Source: Heyndrickxia ginsengihumi
Lineage (GTDB): Bacteria > Bacillota > Bacilli > Bacillales > Bacillaceae_C
Reading direction: 5' to 3'
Assembly (NCBI RefSeq): GCF_011008565.1
Contig: NZ_JAAIWK010000002.1
Span: 124,001 to 188,000 of the forward strand
DNA length: 64,000 bases
The notes beneath the pieces were generated by a model. The model was given only the letters and a program-made list of their open reading frames with translations. It did not search any database and was not told the origin of the DNA. Below, one piece after another: positions 42,939 through 52,408 of the stretch; the first letter of the stretch is position 1; every line of letters begins with the position of its first letter. Position numbers and translations under genes: made by a program.

Positions 42939-44468
42939 TTAATATAAATAAAATTGCGGGATTACAGATATTTTCAATAGTTTTTCTATGTATTTTTTTT
43001 GCCTTTCCATTTGATATTTTTCCGGTTTAAAATCATCATTACATTTAATATTCATTACCCATGTATCTTTTTGTGGAGAAATTTCAATATCTTTTACAAG
43101 ATTACGTTTTGTAATATTTAATCCTTCTGCAATTTTCAATAAGGCACCAATTAAGCTAATTTTTTTCTGTTCCTCTTTCGTGAACCAATCTTTAAATGGT
43201 TCTATGTATTGACGAAAATTTCCTTTTCCTTTGTAGGAAGCAATCAGGGCTAATTGAACGCGCTCGCGGTGGGATAATCCGAGAATGGTTCTGTTCGTAA
43301 GTAAGTAAAAAGTATGCTGACTACTTGATTCCTCATTAACATATTTCCCAACATCAAAAATCAACGCTCCTCTTTCTACCAATTCGAGATCGTCATCATC
43401 TAGAAGATTTCCTGCATCACTTATATGTTTAATTTGCTTAAAAAGTTGTTTTGCATTTTCTATCATATATTTGCGTTCATGTTCATCTATATGAAAATCT
43501 TTTACAATTTCTTGGATACCGATATCTACCAATGAAGTACATTTTTCATTTGTCTTGTTCATCTCGTTATAAAGAAGTCCTTCCCGCAACCCTTTTCTAC
43601 TTAATATAAACTTAGTAGCTCTGGATATATCGCATATTGCTTGAAAAACTTCTATAGCTGGCAATATCGTGTCTGCACGATCTTTTGAAATTCCATCTAT
43701 TTTTTGCAATTCGTTCCATGATAATGGCTCAATTGTTTCTTTTATCTCTTGGAGATTTAATATACTCATTTCATATTGGTGAATCCCCGAAAGTGGGTAA
43801 TGGATTAAACTTTGATGAAGTTGTGCAATACTTCTTGCACTACCTCCCATTGCAATAATCGGAATTTCTTTATCATTGATCCATTGCAAATGTTCAAACT
43901 GTGATTGTACAAATTTCCGGATTTCTTCATTCTCCTGATCAGTCGGAACTTCTCCTTTCACAAACTGAAGTTTTAATGATAAGGAGCCAAAAGGAAGACT
44001 CTCATACTGAACTAATTGACGATCTCGGAAATATGTAACCTCTGTACTTCCTCCGCCCATATCGATTGTAATTCCCTCATTTATATCCATCGAAGACACA
44101 ACTGCCAGATACCCATAATACGCTTCTTCATATTCACTTAACATTTTTATCATAAAACCAGTTTCTTCCTGAACTTGCTGCATAATTTCCTGCTGGTTTC
44201 TTGCCTGACGAATTGTTGCAGTTGCTACACATATTACTTTAGCAACGTTATAGTGACGGACAATTGCTTGAAAAGTTTGGAGTGAATCAATTAGTACACG
44301 AATTCCTTTTTCATTTAAAAATTGTTGCCCATTTAAGTAAATACGCAAACGAGCTGCAATTTTTATATTATCTAACTCTCTATACTCTCTCCTATCTTCC
44401 TCACGTTCATAAATTACTAAGCGAACCGTATTAGAACCAATATCAACAATTGCTACTCTGTCTTTCAA
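42939..44468 (-). CDS. ppx: Exopolyphosphatase, Ppx/GppA family
   Basis: 509 residues. The N-terminal actin-like ATPase domains have AIVDIGSNTVRLVIYE and ITIDMGGGSTEVTYF. A C-terminal HD-like domain follows (LGLSHRERVQLALIASYKGK). It removes phosphate from polyphosphate ends. I choose the TTG 8 nt from AAGGGTGA rather than a GTG four codons earlier that overlaps the ribosome site. It is divergent from ppk. Confidence 0.9.
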   Translation of the reverse strand: MKDRVAIVDIGSNTVRLVIYEREEDRREYRELDNIKIAARLRIYLNGQQFLNEKGIRVLIDSLQTFQAIVRHYNVAKVICVATATIRQARNQQEIMQQVQEETGFMIKMLSEYEEAYYGYLAVVSSMDINEGITIDMGGGSTEVTYFRDRQLVQYESLPFGSLSLKLQFVKGEVPTDQENEEIRKFVQSQFEHLQWINDKEIPIIAMGGSARSIAQLHQSLIHYPLSGIHQYEMSILNLQEIKETIEPLSWNELQKIDGISKDRADTILPAIEVFQAICDISRATKFILSRKGLREGLLYNEMNKTNEKCTSLVDIGIQEIVKDFHIDEHERKYMIENAKQLFKQIKHISDAGNLLDDDDLELVERGALIFDVGKYVNEESSSQHTFYLLTNRTILGLSHRERVQLALIASYKGKGNFRQYIEPFKDWFTKEEQKKISLIGALLKIAEGLNITKRNLVKDIEISPQKDTWVMNIKCNDDFKPEKYQMERQKKYIEKLLKISVIPQFYLY

Positions 44469-44650
44469 TTCATTGATCACCCTTTTTTGAATTTTTTATA
44501 TAATTTATATCCTATAATTAGAGGTCCTTTAATTCAAGTGTAAAATCATTTTAATTCATTCACTCTTCAAATTATAATGACCGTTTATAAATTTTTAGTT
44601 TTAACTTTATATAAAGAAAATATGACAGTCTTGTAAAAAAAAACAATATA

Positions 44651-44701
44651 TTTACATTGAATTAACCCTTCGTTTACATGATATTTACATAAAATTTACA
44701 C
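44651..44701 (+). promoter_or_regulatory. PhoP-box-like array before ppk
   Basis: TTTACA at 44651, TTAACC at 44662, and TTTACA at 44673, 44684 and 44695: five repeats at an exact 11-bp step. PhoP of Bacillus binds direct TTAACA-like repeats with this spacing. Activation of ppk (and perhaps ppx) under phosphate limitation is likely. Confidence 0.75.
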
Positions 44702-44770
44702 TAACATGGTATCTTCAAACTATTGAAACATTTAGATAGCGTTCTAAGGAATAAAGGAGATGTAATATTC

Positions 44771-46990
44771 ATGCAAACAACAAGTAAAGGCACAGTAGAG
44801 ATCGATTATAGCGTCCCATCTTATTACAATAATCGGGAATTAAGCTGGTTGGATTTCAACAAAAGAGTACTCGAGGAAGCGCTTGACCACTCTACTCCTC
44901 TACTAGAGCGATATAAATTTCTAGCTATTTTCAGTTCTAATTTAGATGAATTTTTCATGGTACGTGTAGCTGGTTTACTTGATCAAGTGAAGGCTGGATT
45001 TAATAGACCAGAAAATAAAGCAGGTTTAACACCAAAAGAGCAATTAACAGCTATTTCCAAACTTACAAGGAAGTTAGTTGAAAAGCAAGATCATACATTC
45101 TTACATAGATTAACCCCCCTCCTAGCAAAGGAACATGTAGAAATTGTCTCAATTTCATCATTACGTTCTGAAGATCTAGCTTTTTTAGAGGAATATTTCG
45201 ATAATCAAATTTTTCCTGTTCTTACTCCTATGGCCATAGATGCCTATCGTCCTTTCCCTATTTTGGCAAATAAATCTTTAAATTTAGCAATTGTGATGGA
45301 ACAAAAAAATGGAGAAAGAGCAATGACATTTCCTTTTAATGGAAAATTGGCGATCGTACAAGTTCCTTCAGTTGTAAATCGCTACATTGAGTTACCCGAA
45401 AAAGATGGTACACGATCATTTGTCTTACTTGAAGAAATCATCTCTCATTTTATTCATAAACTGTGTAAGGGCTTTATCATTAAATCTGTAACACCTTTTC
45501 GAATTACACGTAATGCAGACTTAACAATTCATGAAGATGGCGCTGACGATCTTCTGCATGAAATCGAAGAGGAGTTGAAAAAGCGCAAGTGGGGAGCTAG
45601 TGTCAGACTAGAAGTGCAACAGCAAAGTTACGATGAAAAAGTAGTTGCTTATCTAAAGGAAGAATTAGAAATTCATGATAAGGATATTTATTACATTAAG
45701 GCTCCGCTCGATTTAACATTTTTATTCTCTTTTTGCAAAGCGATTCAATCAACACATGAGCATTTAGTTCAGCCATCATTCATCCCCCAACCACCACAAG
45801 ACCTGGAGAGAGGGGAAAACATGTTCACAAAGGTATTAAAACAAGATATTTTACTTCACCATCCATATGAATCTTTTGAACCAGTTGTTCAGTTTATTGC
45901 TCAAGCTGCTGACGATCCGAACGTACTTGCTATTAAGCAGACTCTTTATCGAGTAAGTGGTGACTCTCCTATCATTAAAAGTTTACAAAGAGCGGCTGAA
46001 AATGGTAAGCAAGTAACTGTTCTCGTTGAATTAAAAGCACGGTTTGATGAAGAAAACAATGTACAATGGGCGAAAGAACTTGAACAAGCAGGCTGTCATG
46101 TTATTTATGGAATGACCCATTTAAAAACACATAGTAAAATTACTTTGATTGTTCGCCGCAGACAAGGGAAAATTGAACGTTTCGTCCATTTAGGAACCGG
46201 AAACTATAATGATGCTACAGCAAAAATTTATACAGATATAGGATTAATTACTGCAAATCATGATATCGGAATTGACGCGACTAATTTTTTTAATTATTTA
46301 AGTGGCCATATGGAAATTCCAGAATATCACCACCTATCTGTGTCACCATTTGGAATAAGAGATACATTTATAGAATTGATTGATCAGGAAATTGCTTTTC
46401 ATAAACAACATCGTAATGGACATATCATTGCTAAGATGAATGCTTTAACAGATAAAAGGATTATTATGAAGCTATATGAGGCTTCAAACGCAGGAGTTAA
46501 AATTGAACTAATTGTTAGAGGAACTTGTTGTTTGCGTCCAGGAATTAAATATATTAGCGAAAATATTAGTGTCCGTAGTATAGTTGGAATATTTTTAGAA
46601 CATTCCAGAATCTACTATTTTCATCAAAATGGCGAAGAAAAATTATTTTTGTCATCTGCCGACATGATGACTAGGAATATGGAAAATCGTGTTGAAATCT
46701 TATTTCCAATTCTTCAAACAAGTTTAAAACAGCGGATAAAAAAATGGTTAAAGATTATGTTAGAAGATAATGTTAAAGCAAGAGAACAAGATGCTCAAGG
46801 ACAATATCATTATGTAAAAATAGCCGATAACGCGATCAAAATAAATAGTCAATCACTATTATGCGATATGGCGTATCATAGTAATCATACTGGTGAAAAG
46901 CATACAACCTACCTATCAGATTTAAAGATCAAATTAGCTAGATTTGGATATTTATCTTTATTTAGTTTACGTAAAACGATCGGTTCCTAA
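44771..46990 (+). CDS. ppk: Polyphosphate kinase 1
   Basis: About 739 residues. It makes polyphosphate from ATP reversibly. The PPK1 order is ELSWLDFNKRVLEEALD and SNLDEFFMVRVAGL at the start, PHYESFEPVV-type HHPYESFEPVVQF in the middle, and the phospho-His motif GMTHLKTHSKITLIVRR with FVHLGTGNYND after it. The ATG at 44771 follows AAAGGAG by about 12 nt; an upstream TTG lacks a site. Confidence 0.95.
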   Translation: MQTTSKGTVEIDYSVPSYYNNRELSWLDFNKRVLEEALDHSTPLLERYKFLAIFSSNLDEFFMVRVAGLLDQVKAGFNRPENKAGLTPKEQLTAISKLTRKLVEKQDHTFLHRLTPLLAKEHVEIVSISSLRSEDLAFLEEYFDNQIFPVLTPMAIDAYRPFPILANKSLNLAIVMEQKNGERAMTFPFNGKLAIVQVPSVVNRYIELPEKDGTRSFVLLEEIISHFIHKLCKGFIIKSVTPFRITRNADLTIHEDGADDLLHEIEEELKKRKWGASVRLEVQQQSYDEKVVAYLKEELEIHDKDIYYIKAPLDLTFLFSFCKAIQSTHEHLVQPSFIPQPPQDLERGENMFTKVLKQDILLHHPYESFEPVVQFIAQAADDPNVLAIKQTLYRVSGDSPIIKSLQRAAENGKQVTVLVELKARFDEENNVQWAKELEQAGCHVIYGMTHLKTHSKITLIVRRRQGKIERFVHLGTGNYNDATAKIYTDIGLITANHDIGIDATNFFNYLSGHMEIPEYHHLSVSPFGIRDTFIELIDQEIAFHKQHRNGHIIAKMNALTDKRIIMKLYEASNAGVKIELIVRGTCCLRPGIKYISENISVRSIVGIFLEHSRIYYFHQNGEEKLFLSSADMMTRNMENRVEILFPILQTSLKQRIKKWLKIMLEDNVKAREQDAQGQYHYVKIADNAIKINSQSLLCDMAYHSNHTGEKHTTYLSDLKIKLARFGYLSLFSLRKTIGS

Positions 46991-47058
46991 TATGTTAAGA
47001 ACGTGCTGAATATTACTTTTGATTTTTATCGATGTTGTTTACGTAAACCTTTTATAAA

Positions 47059-47095
47059 GAAGTTGATTGGAGCGGAAATCAACTTCTCTTTTTTT
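47059..47095 (+). terminator. Terminator of ppk built from family B ends
   Basis: GAAGTTGATT and AATCAACTTC form a 10-bp stem around GGAGCGGA, followed by CTCTTTTTTT. The sequence GTTGATTGGAGCGGAAATCAAC is just the two joined ends of the family B repeat. Confidence 0.85.
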
Positions 47096-47170
47096 AAAAA
47101 GGATCAATCAGTCTTTATAAAAGATTTATTTTGTAGTCAGCGTTGATCATGCAATATTTTATGAAAAATG

Positions 47171-47297
47171 CTGATTAAACGCAAAAGGTGCGAAGACGCC
47201 TGCGGAAATAGCGAAATCAACGGAACCCACAGGCGTACTGCGCCGAGAGGCTCAGCTTCCGCCCATAGAAAGTGAGCGTCTTGGAGTGAAAATCAAC
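47171..47297. repeat. Family B repeat, full copy
   Basis: 127 bp: CTGATTAAACGCAAAAGGTG, CGCCTGCGGAAATAGCG, CCCACAGGCG, GCGCCGAGAGGCTCAGCTTC and GTGAAAATCAAC, in the same order as the copy at 50830. Confidence 0.75.
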
Positions 47298-47307
47298 TTT
47301 TCTTTAT

Positions 47308-47412
47308 TTATCGATAAAAATGGATGATGTAGCTTAATAAAATAATAAGCGCTATAACAACAACAATTGTAGTAAGCACAATACCTTTTGATTTACTATA
47401 TCTTTTTTCCAT
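47308..47412 (-). CDS. Small membrane protein
   Basis: 34 residues: MEKRYSKSKGIVLTTIVVVI and a hydrophobic end (ALIILLSYIIHFYR). GGAGG lies 12 nt upstream, rather far. Probably real but unrecognised. Confidence 0.45.
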   Translation of the reverse strand: MEKRYSKSKGIVLTTIVVVIALIILLSYIIHFYR

Positions 47413-48006
47413 AGATAAACTAAACCTCCATTCTTTAAATACAATAGTGCTCTTTAATACGTCTGCTAATATGAGTTCTTCTACTTTAATATGTTTTATT
47501 ATGACTAAAATATTCATAATAACTGCGTAGCGTTTTCAAATATAGCGAGATTTTTGTGTATCCAATAGAATCCCTTCTCTAAATAACACTTATACACTTA
47601 TTTGCTTATTTCCCAGGAAAACATTCGTTCTTCTTTATTTGAAGAAACCTATTTTAAAACTAAATGCTTTCTATACCTTTACCTCTTACTTGTTCATTAA
47701 AACCTCATTCCGTAATTAATGTTTATTCCTTTTAGAATTTAGAAGTTGTTCATTTTTACAATGCACAAAATTAATCGAAAAGAATGGTGTGAGACTTCTG
47801 CGGGTTAACTCTGTTCGCAAAAAGGTGCAGCTGAGACGGAAATAACTGCCAAAAAAATGAACAAAGTAAAAAATTGGCAAGCATGAGTTCGGTTCAATAC
47901 CGTATCCACACAAGCCAATTTCCTACTTCATACAAAGCTCTAATTTACAGGCATATCATTTTATATAATAATAGCTTTAAAAAGCTTTTGAACAATTGTA
48001 CTTTAC
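47413..48006. other. Gene-poor region
   Basis: No supported gene. GTGTGAGACTTCTGCGGG near 47787 is a family B fragment. Several short ORFs lack ribosome sites. Confidence 0.45.
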
Positions 48007-48123
48007 TTATAAGTTTTCCTCTTCTTCATCCCATACTTCATCCAATAAATCATCTTCTTCCCAATCATCTTCCCATTCATCATGCTCTTCTTTTTGGAAA
48101 AACTGTAAAAATCTTTTGAGCAT
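48007..48123 (-). CDS. Small, highly acidic protein
   Basis: 38 residues: MLKRFLQFFQKEEHDEWEDD, then WEEDDLLDEVWDEEEENL. More than a third of the residues are Glu or Asp after a basic, amphipathic start. GGAGGATATTT precedes the ATG. No family known to me. Confidence 0.55.
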   Translation of the reverse strand: MLKRFLQFFQKEEHDEWEDDWEEDDLLDEVWDEEEENL

Positions 48124-48291
48124 AAATATCCTCCTTGCTTGCTCTTGCCAATTCAATACTTTTTAGGATATTTTGCTCAGTCGATAAATACTTTATACAT
48201 CTTTATTGAAAATAATCATGTTAGCAGTATAAATATTCCCCTTTTTATTAAACTAACAATAAATAAACTATGTAAAATGGAGAGATACATA

Positions 48292-48435
48292 ATGAATAGT
48301 TGGATTTATTTACATCTTATTAATACGTTATATTTCATTATTTTTATGTTTTTCATTCCAATTGCAATAGCATGCTTAATATGTTTTAAAGAAATAAAAC
48401 AGTATATACAAAAACGGAAAAACTGTACGAATTGA
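48292..48435 (+). CDS. Small membrane protein
   Basis: 47 residues with one or two hydrophobic segments (INTLYFIIFMFFIPIAIACL) and a basic tail. GGAGAG lies 7 nt before the ATG. The upstream extension of the frame has no ribosome site. Confidence 0.5.
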   Translation: MNSWIYLHLINTLYFIIFMFFIPIAIACLICFKEIKQYIQKRKNCTN

Positions 48436-48775
48436 CTTTTCTGTAAAAAAACGACATTTCTCATCAAATTATCATTTTTTTTTCATATTATTTTAGGAAT
48501 TGTTTCGTATTATGAATTTGTAGCAAGGACAAGTTACAAAACCCTATACCAACTAGACACCCCCCTTTTGTTGTCTAGAAACCCCCTATAAAAACCGGCT
48601 ATTGTCGGTTTTTATTTTTTTATACAAAGATGGTTTCCACTTTCAGAATGTTTAATTGAAATAATAAATAGGAAGACATTCATGAAATTCCTCCCTTGGT
48701 GCAAGAAACTAGAAGTTTTTACTTATAATTGATAAACTTAAACATAAAGAAACGTTTTCATACTGGAGGATCATC
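48436..48775. other. Spacer with hairpins
   Basis: A CTAGACA/TTGTCTAG hairpin at 48553-48578, with a C-rich loop, precedes the terminator at 48591. The remainder holds the yjcH promoter. Confidence 0.5.
48591..48619 (+). terminator. Rho-independent terminator
   Basis: AAAACCG and CGGTTTT with an 8-nt loop, followed by TATTTTTTT. Confidence 0.8.
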
Positions 48776-49504
48776 ATGGAGCTTCAAAAAGGAACGATTA
48801 AGGAATTTATATTAAAAAGTAATGAGCTTGCAGAAGAAATCGACATATGGGTTTATCTTCCAGCAACATTTTCATCCTTATATAAATACTCCCTTTTAAT
48901 TGCACAAGATGGAAAAGATTATTTTCAGTTAGGAAGAATTGCCCGTTATGCTGATGAATTATTAGCAAATAAAGAAATTGAAGATATTATTATTGTCGGT
49001 ATTCCATACAAAAATGTACAAGATAGACGAAGAAAATACCATCCAAATGGTGAACAAAATGGTGCCTACATTCGCTTTATTGTCCATGAGCTTGTCCCTT
49101 ATTTAGATAGAGAATTTCCAACATATAATATCGGAATGGGGCGTACACTAATAGGAGACTCATTGGGCGCAACCGTTTCATTGATGACGGCTTTAACTTA
49201 TCCAAACACATTTGGCAGCGTCATTTTGCAATCTCCGCTCGTGAACGATCAAGTAATAGAAAAAGTAAAGCAATTTGTGCAACCACAGTTATTGAACATT
49301 TATCACACCATTGGGAAAGGTGAAACAGAAGTTAAAACAACGGATGGCAGTATCCAAGATTTTATAACTCCTAATCGAAAGCTCCATCAATTGTTAGTTG
49401 AAAAAGGATTTTCAACAGCATATAAAGAGTTTGATGGAACGCATTCATGGAAATTTTGGCAACCAGATTTAAAAGCAGCTTTAACGTATATTTTTAAAAA
49501 ATAG
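48776..49504 (+). CDS. yjcH: Putative esterase YjcH
   Basis: 242 residues, alpha/beta hydrolase of the Fes/esterase D type. The nucleophile elbow is LIGDSLGATVSL and the likely catalytic His is in GTHSWKFW. Both its length and the following yjcG-yjcF match the B. subtilis locus. The substrate is unknown. GGAGG precedes the ATG. Confidence 0.88.
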   Translation: MELQKGTIKEFILKSNELAEEIDIWVYLPATFSSLYKYSLLIAQDGKDYFQLGRIARYADELLANKEIEDIIIVGIPYKNVQDRRRKYHPNGEQNGAYIRFIVHELVPYLDREFPTYNIGMGRTLIGDSLGATVSLMTALTYPNTFGSVILQSPLVNDQVIEKVKQFVQPQLLNIYHTIGKGETEVKTTDGSIQDFITPNRKLHQLLVEKGFSTAYKEFDGTHSWKFWQPDLKAALTYIFKK

Positions 49505-49607
49505 CCTTATAGTCATATTGATATTACTAATCAGTAATTAATGATTTCATGATTTCAAAAAATTGTTATAATAAAGTATATTATGATTTGCTAAGGAGGT
49601 CAGGACT

Positions 49608-50120
49608 TTGAAATACGCAATTGTAATTTTTCCATCTAAAAAATTACAAGACTTAGTAAATTCATATCGAAAACGATATGATCCACACTATGCGCTTGTC
49701 GCTCCTCATATAACACTTAAAGGAGCTTTTGAAGTATCAGAGCAAGATACAGAAGAAATGGTTGCAAAGCTTAAGGAGATCGCAAAAAAATATGACCCCT
49801 TTACATTAAAAGTATCTAAAGTAAAATCATTTGCTCCTGTAAGTAATACAATTTACTTTAAGGTAGACTCTACTCCTGAGCTGGAAGGTCTTTTTGACAG
49901 CTTTAAAAATGAATTACCTGGAGAGCAGCCAAAGTTTAATTTCGTTCCTCACATTACAATAGGTCAAAAATTATCTAATGATGAACATTCTGATGTATAT
50001 GGACAGCTAAGGTTAGTAGGCATTGATCATCAAGAAACTGTCCACCGTTTTCATCTTGTATATCAATTAGAAAATGAAACTTGGACTTCTTTTGAAACAT
50101 TTGATCTTGGAAAGGAATAA
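49608..50120 (+). CDS. yjcG: 2H phosphoesterase YjcG (2'-5' RNA ligase-like)
   Basis: 170 residues from TTG with AAGGAGG upstream. Two HxTx motifs, HITLKG (about 47) and HITIGQ (about 122), define the 2H phosphoesterase superfamily. The RNA or nucleotide substrate is unknown. It is followed after 3 bp by yjcF. Confidence 0.9.
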   Translation: MKYAIVIFPSKKLQDLVNSYRKRYDPHYALVAPHITLKGAFEVSEQDTEEMVAKLKEIAKKYDPFTLKVSKVKSFAPVSNTIYFKVDSTPELEGLFDSFKNELPGEQPKFNFVPHITIGQKLSNDEHSDVYGQLRLVGIDHQETVHRFHLVYQLENETWTSFETFDLGKE

Positions 50121-50123
50121 AAC

Positions 50124-50540
50124 ATGCACGTAAAAATTGTTGAAAATGATAAAGAACGAGCGGATGCGTACTATGTTCGAAAAACTGTATTTGTAGAGGA
50201 ACAACTTGTTCCTTTAGAAGAAGAAATTGATCAATATGAGGATGTTTCCACACACTTTGTATTATACGATGAACATGAACCTGTTGGCGCTGGTCGTTTT
50301 CGTCTAGTAGACGGCAAAGGGAAAATAGAGCGGATTTGTATTGTCCCTGACTACCGTGGTAAGGGGGCTGGAAAACTTTTAATGCTTGAAATTGAAGATT
50401 TTGCCAAAACACAGCCTGTTACAACTTTAAAATTAAATGCTCAAGTTCACGCTATCCCTTTTTATGAAAGATTAGGCTATCGCATAACATCAGATGAATT
50501 TTTAGACGCTGGTATTCCTCATAAATCAATGGAAAAGTGA
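50124..50540 (+). CDS. yjcF: GNAT-family acetyltransferase YjcF
   Basis: 138 residues. The acetyl-CoA motif is IVPDYRGKGAGKLLM (about 72-86), with FYERLGYR near the end. The first third (YYVRKTVFVEEQLVP) is typical of the ElaA/YjcF group. Cotranscribed with yjcG. Confidence 0.9.
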   Translation: MHVKIVENDKERADAYYVRKTVFVEEQLVPLEEEIDQYEDVSTHFVLYDEHEPVGAGRFRLVDGKGKIERICIVPDYRGKGAGKLLMLEIEDFAKTQPVTTLKLNAQVHAIPFYERLGYRITSDEFLDAGIPHKSMEK

Positions 50541-50557
50541 ATACAACCACAAAAAAG

Positions 50558-50591
50558 AAAAGTAATGCTAAACACACTTAGCATTACTTTT
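50558..50591 (+). terminator. Terminator of yjcHGF
   Basis: AAAAGTAATGCTAA and TTAGCATTACTTTT, a perfect 14-bp stem with a 6-nt loop. Confidence 0.92.
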
Positions 50592-50619
50592 CCTTTTATT
50601 TTTGCTTTTAAATGATATA

Positions 50620-50742
50620 GAAATTGATAAGGTGCATCTGCGGGAATTGCAAGTGACTTTAGACAATGCAAACGCGGCACCTTCCCCCGCAAAAAGCGAA
50701 TACCTTACAGCGGAAAGCAAGCGTCCTGTAGCAGAAGTCAAC
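50620..50742. repeat. Family B repeat, partial copy
   Basis: AAATTGATAAGGTGCATCTG, CGGGAATTGC, then GCGGAAAGCAAGCGTCCTGT-AGCAGAAGTCAAC. The right half matches the next copy closely and the left half is diverged. Confidence 0.7.
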
Positions 50743-50829
50743 CTCTTCTTTAAATACTACTCCATTTCATCCGATTACCTTTCTAAAAAGAAAAGATTAT
50801 TGTTGTAAATTAATTGGCTATATAGCGTT

Positions 50830-50958
50830 GTTGATTGGAGCGGAAGGATGCGAGACTCCTGCGGGAAAAGCGGAATAGTTGAGACCCCACAGGCGTGAAG
50901 CGCCGAAGATGCTCGGCTTCCGCCCGCGGAAAGCGAGCATCCTGTAGCGGAAGTCAAC
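50830..50958. repeat. Family B repeat, best-preserved copy
   Basis: 129 bp from GTTGATTGGAGCGGAAGGAT to CCTGTAGCGGAAGTCAAC. The middle has GAGACTCCTGCGGGAAAAGC, CCCCACAGGCG and CGGCTTCCGCCCGCGGAAAG, which can fold into several hairpins. Confidence 0.8.
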
Positions 50959-51000
50959 CTCCTCTTCTTTGCAATACAACTGCATATAAAAGGATTTGTA

Positions 51001-51246
51001 TCATACATACAAATCAATATATCTTCCTTTTCCGGTTTCTTTTATAAGGGGCCTCTCATTTAATTGGCTAATTGTTATGTCACGGTCTTGAGGCGGAAGA
51101 TATTGAAAATTTCTTTGGAGAGTATCATGATTTTTAACTTTCAACGGCTGAACTGTCGGCTGTAAACCATCTGCATATTTCGATAGCTGATCATATATTT
51201 GATACTGTTTATATTGATAATTATCAACAGGAGCAATATACGTCAT
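51001..51246 (-). CDS. Hypothetical protein
   Basis: 81 residues, Tyr/Gln-rich: MTYIAPVDNYQYKQYQIYDQ, then QPTVQPLKVKNHDTLQRNF. It is polar without a membrane segment, in the style of spore proteins. I use the ATG 6 nt from GGGGGAG; another ATG is one codon earlier. Unrecognised. Confidence 0.55.
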   Translation of the reverse strand: MTYIAPVDNYQYKQYQIYDQLSKYADGLQPTVQPLKVKNHDTLQRNFQYLPPQDRDITISQLNERPLIKETGKGRYIDLYV

Positions 51247-51399
51247 CATGTTCTCCCCCAAAAGATTTATTTTAATGAATGTATTCCCTTTTTATGTTAT
51301 TTAAAACATGTTTCAAAAAACTCTTTAAGAAAAAATAAGAATTCCTTACACGTCTCCTAAACTAAAAAGACTTGCATAAAAATGCAAGCCCTATTATTG

Positions 51400-51657
51400 C
51401 TATTTACCATTATTCATCATTTTAGAAATGGTATTTAAATCAATTTTTTTCCCATCATTAATGATAGAATGAACGATCTTATCTTCTAATTCTTTAGGTA
51501 CTTTCTTATTGGCAATTTGCGAAACTCTTTTAATGATGCCCCTTACCGTTTGTTCATCTTTAAAATTAGCATTTTGCAAAGAATTGGCTAGTTCAAATAT
51601 ATCGTTCATATTTACCCCTGTCTTTTTTTCAATACCTTTGAAAAATTGATTATCCAT
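51400..51657 (-). CDS. spoVIF: Stage VI sporulation protein F (YjcC)
   Basis: 85 residues: MDNQFFKGIEKKTGVNMNDI, NANFKDEQTVRGIIKRVSQI and a C-terminal ISKMMNN. This is SpoVIF, which in B. subtilis is needed for coat maturation and spore resistance. AGGAG lies 10 nt upstream; eight earlier codons are less likely. Confidence 0.9.
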   Translation of the reverse strand: MDNQFFKGIEKKTGVNMNDIFELANSLQNANFKDEQTVRGIIKRVSQIANKKVPKELEDKIVHSIINDGKKIDLNTISKMMNNGK

Positions 51658-51735
51658 ATTTTCATCGCTCCTCTCTTTCAACTATTCTATGTTATGTACG
51701 AGGAACGAATTTGGTGAAAAAGATGGACAATAATA

Positions 51736-51766
51736 AGAAAAAGATGGAGAAAAAATTCTCCATCTC
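51736..51766 (-). terminator. Terminator of yjcZ
   Basis: AAGATGGAGAA and TTCTCCATCT with a short A loop; TTTTTCTTATT follows on the minus strand. Confidence 0.8.
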
Positions 51767-51790
51767 TAATCCAAACCTTATGCTAAAAAA

Positions 51791-51937
51791 TTAGCAGAAG
51801 CTTGCTCCAACAATAATAAGAAGGATAAATAATACAACGATTAATACAAATGTGCTTCCATAACCGAAACCGCCGCCGCCGTAGCCATAACCGCCGTATC
51901 CACAGCCGCCGCCAAATCCATAGCCGTATCCAAACAT
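51791..51937 (-). CDS. yjcZ: YjcZ-family small sporulation protein
   Basis: 48 residues. A Gly/Tyr-rich head ([20 protein letters not shown]) is followed by the conserved membrane tail [18 protein letters not shown] of the YjcZ family. GAGGTGA precedes the ATG. It is placed beside spoVIF as in B. subtilis. Confidence 0.88.
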   Translation of the reverse strand: MFGYGYGFGGGCGYGGYGYGGGGFGYGSTFVLIVVLFILLIIVGASFC

Positions 51938-52021
51938 ATTTTTTCACCTCACTTCATGTAGTACACTATAACTTATGTCAGCTTACATGAAAGTGTATAG
52001 GCAATCATCCTAAAAGTTGAA

Positions 52022-52378
52022 TTAACCTTTAGGTTTAAAGATTAATGAACCGATAAATCCGAAAATAATTGCAGCTGAAATCCCCGATGATGTCACTTCA
52101 AACATTCCTGTCAAAACACCTACGATACCATGTTTTTGAACTTCCTGCATTGCACCAGTTGTAAGGGAATTTCCGAAGCTTGTAATTGGAATTGTAGCTC
52201 CTGCTCCAGCAAAATTAATTAACGGTTCATATAAACCAAATCCTGAAAGAATAGCCCCAACGACAACAAGTATGCTCATAGTGTGACCTGGAGATAGCTT
52301 AACAACATCAAATAAGAGCTGCCCAATGACACAAATAATTCCACCAATTATAAAAGCCCAAAAAAACATTGCTAACAT
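52022..52378 (-). CDS. spoVAE: Stage V sporulation protein AE
   Basis: 118 residues, four membrane helices: FFWAFIIGGIICVIGQLLFD, FAGAGATIPITSFGNSL. It is part of the SpoVA channel that imports dipicolinic acid into the forespore and releases it in germination. The gene follows spoVAD by 30 bp. Confidence 0.93.
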   Translation of the reverse strand: MLAMFFWAFIIGGIICVIGQLLFDVVKLSPGHTMSILVVVGAILSGFGLYEPLINFAGAGATIPITSFGNSLTTGAMQEVQKHGIVGVLTGMFEVTSSGISAAIIFGFIGSLIFKPKG

Positions 52379-52408
52379 GGTTTATTTCCTCCTTATTGCA
52401 AAATCTGT

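Noticed and set aside
50775-51017. 80-codon leftward frame
   Set aside because: It runs through the family B repeat at 50830 and overlaps the supported gene at 51001.
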